Shown: piece by piece, positions 16,263 through 21,855 of the stretch | How positions within the stretch are numbered: position 1 is the stretch's first letter | Layout of the letters: each line of letters begins with the position of its first letter | Notes under the pieces: generated by a model | The model's input: only the letters and a program-made list of their open reading frames with translations | Told to the model about the DNA's origin: nothing | The model's database searches: none | Translations under genes and position numbers: made by a program | NCBI GenBank assembly: GCA_964587885.1 | Contig: CAZPME010000030.1 | Span: 1 to 21,855 of the forward strand | Reading direction: 5' to 3' | Length of the DNA stretch: 21,855 nt | Source of the DNA: UBA60 sp964587885 | GTDB taxonomy: Archaea; Thermoplasmatota; Poseidoniia; Poseidoniales; Poseidoniaceae

Positions 16263-18791
16263 ATGAACCGAAGTATAGTATTCCTTTGTGCGGTGCTAAT
16301 TATTCCATTTTCAACTATGGTAATTTCCGTTAATGCTGAGGGATTAAGTGAGGCAGGAAGTGCCGATACACTTGATGGTCGTGGGTTATTTTGGGAGTTA
16401 AGCGATGAAGGGAATACGCTATACATCAATGATGATGGTTCGATGATATATTTCTCGGTTGACAATGGAGTACATAGTGAACTTTGGAATTTGACCCTCT
16501 CAATCAGCGTCAAATGCGTTCGTATGGATGCTACGTCGCAATGGTTGGCACTAGGCCACTCAACTGGAGCACTATTGATTTCAATGACTACCCAAAGTAT
16601 TAGCGAAAATATTTCAACTGAAAACTCGGTAAGTTCAATCGATTTTGATGTCGATGGTGATTTGTGGCTAGGCTTTGCCGGTGAGCCCCGCCGAGCGTTA
16701 GAATATCGAGGTAATATCACCACCCTGGTTGAAACCGACCAACATTTCGGCGGTGTACGTGACTTGACTGTTCTCAGTGATGGGAAAATAGTCACGGCTG
16801 GAAATGACAAGAAACTCTACATTTTTGATCCAGATAACTCGACTACAATTTCTCTAACCGAGCCCGATGCAATTGAAACCATGTCGATAACCGAGAACCA
16901 TGCGCAAATTTATCTTACCACTTCAGCAGGAGATATTGTACGCTACAATACTTCAGATTGGGAGCGAACTGCGCTATCAGTTGATAGCGCCACTACACGG
17001 GTTATATTTGGTGCATTTTCTGGCGATGATAGTGAATTTTATGCCGCATCTTCCTTACAGAAGTCTTGGGTAGTAAATACTGCAAATTTATCCATCACTG
17101 AGGAAATTACTGCTATAGGGCTCACTATTGGGATGATACGTGGAGACCGCGGCGAATTATACCTCATCTCTTCACTCATGCCTGATTCCGTGGTACGCTT
17201 ATTTGATCTCGATAGCGATGGTGATGGTACCGTTGATTCGCTTGATGAGTTTCCTGAAGACAGCACCCAGCAAACCGATGCCGACGGTGACAACCACGGC
17301 GATAACCCAACTGGTAACGACGGGGATACTTTTCCCGAAAACCCAACCCAATGGGATGACCGTGATGGTGATGGCTGGGGAGACAATCCCAATGGAACCG
17401 ATTACGATGCATTTCCTGACAACGATGAACAACATGCTGATTCAGATGGCGATGGATGGGGTGATGATCCCAATGGTGAGCACGGTGATGAATATCCCGA
17501 TGATGCTACTCAATGGGTAGATTCTGATAATGACGGCAAAGGTGACAATCCCAATGGGACCAATGGTGACGACTGTCCGGCGGTAAATGGATTCTCAGAG
17601 CACGACCGCAATGGTTGCAAAGATAGTGATGGCGATGGATGGTCTAATCCTGATGCCAACTGGACCTACGACTTCCACCAGTGTACTAGTGAACAGATAA
17701 ACTGTGCCGACGCTTTTCCCAATGAAGGAAGCCAATGGAGTGACCAAGATGATGATGGATACGGCGACAATGTCGATGGTGTGATGGCAGATTCTTGTCA
17801 CGGACTCAATGGCAACAGTACCAAAGTAGTAAACCGAATAGTCAATGCTGATGATTCTATTACCTGGAATTCAATTCCCGCTTATGGCTGCACAGATACT
17901 GACGGTGATGGTTATGCCGATTATGGTGATCACTTCCCCGCTAATTCTGGTGAACACCTCGACCGCGACAACGATGGTATAGGCAGCAGTGTCGATTATA
18001 ACGACACTAATTCTGCAATTCAAACCTTAGAACAACATTGTCTCATCAATACCGATGACACCCAAAGCGATTGCAAGGCTGTCCGTGACCAAGACTACCA
18101 AACATACCTCGCAGAAGAGGCTGACTCTGGAGATGCCCTGAGCTATCCATATTGGCTGGCTGAGCAAAGCAAAGATGTCGATGAGACTGAGAGCAAAAGT
18201 AGTGTAGATGAAGCGATTGAGAATGCACTAACCTTTGGTGGGCTTGGCTTCATTGGCTTGACTGCTGCAATTCTTCTCGTAAGTGGAGTCATTACAATTC
18301 TCAAGAAACGCCGCGCTTTGAAGGCGATGGGTGGGATCAAGAATTTCAATCCACGCGATGCTATGGAAGAATTATCGGCTGAAGAAAGTGGAGAAGCATT
18401 CACCGCAAGCGGAGGGGTCGTCGACCAAGAAATGTGGGAAGATGAAATTCCCGATATCGAATTAGGTGCGCAAACTGATGACGATGTGGCTGATGCCGAT
18501 TCTGAAGGTAAGGTTCTGCCCGAACTCGACGACGATTCGACCACTTTAGATGAGGATGTCAGCCTTGAGGAGATGGCCGGTGATATCTCTGATACCAGTG
18601 CGGTAGCGGCAATGGAAATCCCCGAAGAGGGCGAGGAAGATGCTGCTGAGGCAGACGACGCTCCTGCAGCCCAACCTGCCCCACAAGAAGCACCGGAAGC
18701 ACCACCACTTCCAGCCAGTGGATTACCCGCAGGTTGGACCGAAGAACAATGGCGTTGGTATGGGCATCAGTGGCTAAAGGATAACGAATAA
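16263..18791 (+). CDS. Membrane-anchored surface protein with beta-propeller-like head and thrombospondin type-3 repeats
   Basis: 842 residues from the ATG at 16263, chosen because it gives a signal peptide immediately ('MNRSIVFLCAVLIIPF...', cleavage near residue 25). The frame extends upstream to a GTG at 16176, but that would bury the signal peptide. Residues about 26-310 look like a WD/YVTN-type beta-propeller ('SDGKIVTAGNDKKLYIFD'). Residues about 313-583 hold some nine calcium-binding thrombospondin-3 repeats (D-x-D-G-D-G-x-x-D, often followed by 'NPNGT' and 'FP'), several with paired Cys. A single membrane helix lies at about 656-682, then 'KKRR' and a long acidic cytoplasmic tail. The tail ends in a Pro-rich stretch and a Trp-rich tip ('GLPAGWTEEQWRWYGHQW'). 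It lies 67 nt behind the coiled-coil gene. Likely role: calcium-stiffened surface or adhesion protein; partner unknown. Confidence 0.88.
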   Translation: MNRSIVFLCAVLIIPFSTMVISVNAEGLSEAGSADTLDGRGLFWELSDEGNTLYINDDGSMIYFSVDNGVHSELWNLTLSISVKCVRMDATSQWLALGHSTGALLISMTTQSISENISTENSVSSIDFDVDGDLWLGFAGEPRRALEYRGNITTLVETDQHFGGVRDLTVLSDGKIVTAGNDKKLYIFDPDNSTTISLTEPDAIETMSITENHAQIYLTTSAGDIVRYNTSDWERTALSVDSATTRVIFGAFSGDDSEFYAASSLQKSWVVNTANLSITEEITAIGLTIGMIRGDRGELYLISSLMPDSVVRLFDLDSDGDGTVDSLDEFPEDSTQQTDADGDNHGDNPTGNDGDTFPENPTQWDDRDGDGWGDNPNGTDYDAFPDNDEQHADSDGDGWGDDPNGEHGDEYPDDATQWVDSDNDGKGDNPNGTNGDDCPAVNGFSEHDRNGCKDSDGDGWSNPDANWTYDFHQCTSEQINCADAFPNEGSQWSDQDDDGYGDNVDGVMADSCHGLNGNSTKVVNRIVNADDSITWNSIPAYGCTDTDGDGYADYGDHFPANSGEHLDRDNDGIGSSVDYNDTNSAIQTLEQHCLINTDDTQSDCKAVRDQDYQTYLAEEADSGDALSYPYWLAEQSKDVDETESKSSVDEAIENALTFGGLGFIGLTAAILLVSGVITILKKRRALKAMGGIKNFNPRDAMEELSAEESGEAFTASGGVVDQEMWEDEIPDIELGAQTDDDVADADSEGKVLPELDDDSTTLDEDVSLEEMAGDISDTSAVAAMEIPEEGEEDAAEADDAPAAQPAPQEAPEAPPLPASGLPAGWTEEQWRWYGHQWLKDNE

Positions 18792-18916
18792 CGAAGGCAA
18801 TTGAAACAACGAGCGCATTTTGTGAATGTAGGCGTTTAGAAGGGTACAGCCTGCTCAAGCCCCCAGTAGAACGTTTCAGTAATGTTGGTCTTGAGCCAGA
18901 AGATTTGATTCAAATA

Positions 18917-20329
18917 TTAGAGGATATTGTCGAGAATCGCCTGTGGGTTATTCTCAGCCGTAGTTTGTTCTCCGGTACTCAGGTCTTTGATGGTAATCTG
19001 GCCACTATCTAAGTCACGTTGCCCGATAATGATGGCATGGGTCGCCCCCATATTCTCAGCCCACGCTAACGATTTTCCAACCCCGCGACTCCTCAATTCT
19101 AATTCGACTACTAATCCGGATGCTCGTAAATCCGCAACCAAACTGAGATAATTTTCGGGCTCAATATTTAGCGGAATTACCGCCAATGCCGGCCGACTAG
19201 AGTTCTCTCCAGCCACAACTTCTGCCCGTCCAAGCCGTTCTGCTTGTGCTTGTAGGGCGAGTAATACCCGATCGAATCCTAAACCAAAGCCACAACACGG
19301 GTCAAGATCCCCTAAGTCAAACAGGTGCAGTAGTCGGTAAGTTCCCCCGCCGAGGACTTGCCCCTCGCCACCCAATTCTTCGACATGAGCCTCAAACACC
19401 ATGCCAGTGTAGTAGTCCAATCCTCGGGCTACACATAGGTTAACTGAGAGTTTTGGTGGGCTTGGCGCTAAATGGTTGAGGGCGCTACACAATTGCTCTA
19501 ATTCATCTAGCGAGTCAGATTCAACTCCCAATTCAGTGAGGATTTCACGGGCCTTACTGAGGGTTTCCACTCCCCCTGATAGGCCGGAGAGTGCTTGCAG
19601 TGACCCGATTCCTGCACTTGAGATGCCGTGTTTGGCAAACAATTCTTGTAATCCATCCCAATCTCCTTTGTCCAAGTACCGCATGGCGCTGGCGACCGGT
19701 GATTCTCCCCCTTCTGTGCCTTCTCCAGTTCCCCCTAGGGACTGGTCAGTCAATCCGAGAGTGGTTAGAATATCGTTGGTAATTCCCACATGGCCAATCC
19801 GCAATTCCCAATCGACCAATCCACATGCGTCCAGCATATCGACGGCTAAGGCGACCACTTCAGCCTCAGCTAGAGGGCCAGTTGCCCCGATTAATTCGCA
19901 CCCGTACTGGTAGAATTCTCGATATCTTCCCTTCTTGAATTCCTCATAGCGAAAACATTGGCCGAAGTAAGAGAGTTTGGCCGGTTTTGGCATTTGACCG
20001 CGTTCAGCCGCAATCATGCGCATTACTGGCGCGGTCAATTCCGGTCGTAGGGCAAGGTCTCGCTCGCCCTTGTCCTGAAAGGCATAGAGTTGGCCGACCA
20101 CACCGTGCCCACTCTTGGCGGTGAACAGGTCGAGGTTTTCGAAAATCGGAGTTTGCACTCGCTTGAAGGCGTGACAGCGGGCTCGCTCTTCGAGCAGATT
20201 TTCAAAGAAAAGGCGGCGAGCCATTTCGGCTTGACCGAAGTCGCGGGTACCGCGCGGCCGCTCAAACATAGATGGGGCGGAGCGCAGTCGCTCTATGAGA
20301 CCATCGTGCCGACAATAGCCCGAAGACAT
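18917..20329 (-). CDS. hisS: Histidyl-tRNA synthetase
   Basis: 470 residues from Met at 20329; class II synthetase that charges tRNA-His. N-terminal 'RPRGTRDF' and 'LALRPELTAPVMR' are followed by the motif 2 region 'YFGQCFRYEEFKKGRYREFYQ'. The histidine-specific 'ARGLDYYTGMVFEA' and motif 3 'GFGLGFDRVLLAL' complete the catalytic core; motif 3 has Asp where Glu is usual. The last about 90 residues are the anticodon-binding domain. A Gly/Glu-rich loop in mid-protein ('GGTGEGTEGGE') looks like a small insertion. The ATG at 20269 ('MFERPRGTRDF') is a good alternative start. The frame runs back to 20437 inside ftsZ, but that start would overlap ftsZ and is unlikely. It lies about 70 nt behind ftsZ, so probably shares its transcript. 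Confidence 0.95.
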   Translation of the reverse strand: MSSGYCRHDGLIERLRSAPSMFERPRGTRDFGQAEMARRLFFENLLEERARCHAFKRVQTPIFENLDLFTAKSGHGVVGQLYAFQDKGERDLALRPELTAPVMRMIAAERGQMPKPAKLSYFGQCFRYEEFKKGRYREFYQYGCELIGATGPLAEAEVVALAVDMLDACGLVDWELRIGHVGITNDILTTLGLTDQSLGGTGEGTEGGESPVASAMRYLDKGDWDGLQELFAKHGISSAGIGSLQALSGLSGGVETLSKAREILTELGVESDSLDELEQLCSALNHLAPSPPKLSVNLCVARGLDYYTGMVFEAHVEELGGEGQVLGGGTYRLLHLFDLGDLDPCCGFGLGFDRVLLALQAQAERLGRAEVVAGENSSRPALAVIPLNIEPENYLSLVADLRASGLVVELELRSRGVGKSLAWAENMGATHAIIIGQRDLDSGQITIKDLSTGEQTTAENNPQAILDNIL

Positions 20330-20399
20330 GTTTTTGTTGGTCGCGGTGAAGAGTGAATAGGAAAAGCAACGCAACTGAATTTGATTGAATACGAGTTGC

Positions 20400-21590
20400 C
20401 TAGTCGAAGCGCTGGAAACCGGATGACGACCCGCCACTCTTCTGTTTGTTGCGGGTCAGTTTCAGTGCTTCACCCAATTTATCGGCGCTGACATTGTAGC
20501 CGCGTAATTCTTTACCGCCAACACCGGTGATAATTGCCATCACCTTGATGGTATCACCAAAGCCAGGGTCTTGTCTTGCTCCCCAAATAATGTGAGCTTC
20601 ATCGCTGACCTTGGCGGTCATCAAATCGACTACTTGACTGGCGGCTTCAAGCGTCATGTATGGCCCGCCGGTTACGTGAATCAAAACTCCGGTTGCTCCT
20701 TCAATATCGATATCGAGAAGAGGATGGTTAAGCGCTTCATGCACCACTTCCTCAGGCCCTCTGTCAGACTCACCATAGAGCATCATCGTCACTCCACCAT
20801 TTTTCATAATAGTGCGAATATCAGCGAAGTCGAGATTGATTAGACTGGGGAGGGTTATGGTCTCAACGATTCCTTTGACGATTTCAGCGACCAATTGGTC
20901 CATGATTGAAAAGGCCTCATCCAAGGGAAGGTTAGGCACATAGTGCAGAAGTCGATTATTGTCGAGCACCAATACGGCATCGGCGGTCTGGCGCAATTTT
21001 TCCAAACCCTCCAGTGCTCTTTGCATGCGTTGGCGGCGCTCGACGTGGAACGGAGTTGTAACTATTCCAACTACGAGAGCGCCGGCAGCTTTTGCTTCTT
21101 CAGCCACAATTGGCGAGATGCCGGTACCTGAGCCACCACCTAATCCACTGGCGATGAATACGAGGTCAGCACCGCTGACAATGCGCTTGATCATATCGCG
21201 TCCTGCTTCAGCACAGCGTCGACCCGTTGAAGGGTCGCCTCCCGCGCCTAAACCGCGGGTGATGTGACGTCCAACCAGCAATTTTTGCAAAGCGCGGGTG
21301 TGGTCGAGATGTTGTTTATCGGTATTGATGGCGACGGTGACCGCGCCTTCAACGTGAAGATGAGTTATCCGGTTCAGAGTATTATTTCCTGAACCACCAC
21401 AACCTACGATGAGGATGCGCGGGTCGGGTACACCAAAGTCACCTAATTGCTCGTCGAGCAATGCAGTGTTAGTTTGATTTCCTTGAACATCACGTTTGAG
21501 TTCGTTGACTAGGTCGTTGAATTGCTTGCCCAAATTGCTATCAGCAGAGTCATCTGCTGTCGTCGCTGAATCCCGAGCTGTAGGTCCCAT
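20400..21590 (-). CDS. ftsZ: Cell division GTPase FtsZ
   Basis: 396 residues; tubulin-like GTPase that polymerises into the division ring. After a 50-residue, low-complexity N-terminal extension come the nucleotide-binding loop 'GCGGSGNN' (63-70), the 'AINTDKQHL' strand, the signature loop 'GGGSGTG' (151-157), and the T7 catalytic loop 'NLDFAD' (252-257), which completes the GTPase site of the next subunit. The signature has Ser where most FtsZ proteins have Thr. A short C-terminal tail ends 'SGFQRFD'. Start: ATG at 21590 with a weak GAGG about 10 nt upstream. It is divergent from tRNA-Tyr and precedes hisS. Confidence 0.95.
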   Translation of the reverse strand: MGPTARDSATTADDSADSNLGKQFNDLVNELKRDVQGNQTNTALLDEQLGDFGVPDPRILIVGCGGSGNNTLNRITHLHVEGAVTVAINTDKQHLDHTRALQKLLVGRHITRGLGAGGDPSTGRRCAEAGRDMIKRIVSGADLVFIASGLGGGSGTGISPIVAEEAKAAGALVVGIVTTPFHVERRQRMQRALEGLEKLRQTADAVLVLDNNRLLHYVPNLPLDEAFSIMDQLVAEIVKGIVETITLPSLINLDFADIRTIMKNGGVTMMLYGESDRGPEEVVHEALNHPLLDIDIEGATGVLIHVTGGPYMTLEAASQVVDLMTAKVSDEAHIIWGARQDPGFGDTIKVMAIITGVGGKELRGYNVSADKLGEALKLTRNKQKSGGSSSGFQRFD

Positions 21591-21624
21591 CCCGAAGCCT
21601 CAGTATGGATGGCCGTTTTTCCCC

Positions 21625-21631
21625 ATAATAA
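21625..21631 (-). promoter_or_regulatory. TATA-like box of ftsZ
   Basis: On the minus strand the sequence reads CCTTATTATGGGG, with TTATTAT at 21625-21631. It is about 38 nt before the ftsZ ATG, which predicts a leader of about 12 nt. Confidence 0.35.
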
Positions 21632-21653
21632 GGATGAGCCTTAGGCTGGGGTT

Positions 21654-21672
21654 GCGCGAGCGGTTTTCGCGC
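21654..21672. promoter_or_regulatory. GC-rich inverted repeat between ftsZ and tRNA-Tyr
   Basis: GCGCGA (21654-21659) and TCGCGC (21667-21672) are perfect complements with a 7-nt spacer. The repeat lies about 23 bp upstream of the ftsZ TATA-like box and about 43 bp upstream of that of the tRNA. It could be an operator or merely a GC-rich hairpin. Confidence 0.25.
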
Positions 21673-21712
21673 CTACCTGTGCACCTTCCAAATAAGCCAG
21701 CCTTGACGTGAG

Positions 21713-21720
21713 GGTTAAAT
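21713..21720 (+). promoter_or_regulatory. TATA-like box of the tRNA-Tyr gene
   Basis: GGTTAAAT ends 24 bp before the first base of the tRNA, the expected archaeal spacing for initiation at or just before the mature 5' end. A CCCGA-C-TCGGG palindrome (21722-21732) sits between box and gene. Confidence 0.45.
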
Positions 21721-21744
21721 GCCCGACTCGGGTCGCGGACTTTG

Positions 21745-21854
21745 CCTCGCTTAGCTCAGTTGGTAGAGCACCTGACTGTAGTCGGAAAAAAACACAGCCG
21801 TCTGTGAAGGCAGACATCAGGGGGCCCCCGGTTCAAGTCCGGGAGCGGGGACCA
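21745..21854 (+). tRNA. tRNA-Tyr (anticodon GTA) with intron and encoded CCA
   Basis: Acceptor CCTCGCT (21745-21751) pairs with AGCGGGG (21844-21850), with one G-U pair, followed by A73 and an encoded CCA (21852-21854). The D arm is GCTC/GAGC. The anticodon stem CCTGA (21771-21775) pairs with TCAGG (21817-21821). GTA is at 21778-21780. The T arm is CCCGG-TTCAAGT-CCGGG. C1-G72 is the archaeal and eukaryotic tyrosine identity pair. Removing 21782-21815 restores a 7-nt anticodon loop (CTGTAGA). It is divergent from ftsZ. Confidence 0.95.
21782..21815 (+). other. 34-nt tRNA intron at position 37/38
   Basis: CTGT (21776-21779) pairs with GCAG (21810-21813, one G-U) to form a 4-bp helix. It is flanked by 3-nt bulges AG|T (21780-21782) and AC|A (21814-21816), with the splice sites between the second and third bulge bases: the bulge-helix-bulge cut by the archaeal splicing endonuclease. 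Inside, CACAG/CTGTG (21793-21797 and 21802-21806) forms a hairpin with a CCGT loop. Confidence 0.85.
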
Positions 21855-21855
21855 A

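Noticed and set aside
16163..16810. 215-codon minus-strand open frame opposite the start of the thrombospondin-repeat gene
   Set aside because: It lies antisense to a clear signal-peptide protein and the end of the coiled-coil gene. Its product is Ser/Pro-rich without recognisable domains, as expected of an antisense shadow.
18853..18896. GCTCAAG/CTTGAGC inverted repeat between the convergent genes
   Set aside because: The 30-nt loop and lack of a following T-run on either strand make it a poor terminator, and 7-bp repeats at this spacing are expected by chance.
20330..20437. Longer histidyl-tRNA synthetase start at 20437
   Set aside because: It would overlap the end of ftsZ and add 36 residues not found in the family. 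The Met at 20329 or 20269 fits better.

Overview
The window looks like a scaffold from a marine planktonic euryarchaeon, most likely Marine Group II (Ca. Poseidoniales) or a close relative. The archaeal assignment rests on several points. There is a tRNA-Tyr with a C1-G72 pair and a 34-nt intron bounded by two 3-nt bulges around a 4-bp helix. There is a gene for the archaeal chromatin protein MC1, an archaetidylserine-synthase type CDP-alcohol transferase, FtsZ, and TATA-like promoter elements. The lineage assignment comes from the mix of large thrombospondin-type-3, PA14 and LamG surface proteins and is an inference.

Layout. 69-5438 (+) encodes a 1789-residue membrane-anchored surface protein with a TIGR03790-like core interrupted by PA14 and LamG domains. 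It overlaps or abuts a stand-alone Lrp/AsnC ligand-binding (RAM) domain at 5488-5721. A 290-bp spacer with stem-loops and two TATA-like boxes leads to the MC1 gene (6014-6274), which is followed by a strong hairpin/T-run terminator. A eukaryote-type delta-1-pyrroline-5-carboxylate dehydrogenase lies on the minus strand (6449-8134). A plus-strand run with 40-50 nt spacings then encodes a heavy-metal P1B ATPase, a winged-helix regulator, a three-zinc-ribbon protein and a CDP-archaeol:serine transferase (8328-13107).

13243-16195 (+) is one gene for a very long R/E-rich coiled-coil protein with a Pro-Val-Thr repeat stalk. A 100-N assembly gap falls inside the 18-nt tandem repeat and artificially breaks its frame. 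67 nt downstream is a secreted, membrane-anchored protein with a beta-propeller-like head and about nine calcium-binding thrombospondin-3 repeats (16263-18791). On the minus strand ftsZ (20400-21590) is followed by hisS (18917-20329), probably as one transcript. The intron-containing tRNA-Tyr (21745-21854, +) diverges from ftsZ at the right edge.

How the genes relate. The metal ATPase, ArsR-like regulator and zinc-ribbon protein form a plausible metal-handling group. The coiled-coil/stalk protein and its membrane-anchored neighbour are the best candidates for an undescribed structural pair, but this rests only on adjacency and architecture. The rest is housekeeping: chromatin, proline catabolism, lipid head-group synthesis, cell division and translation.
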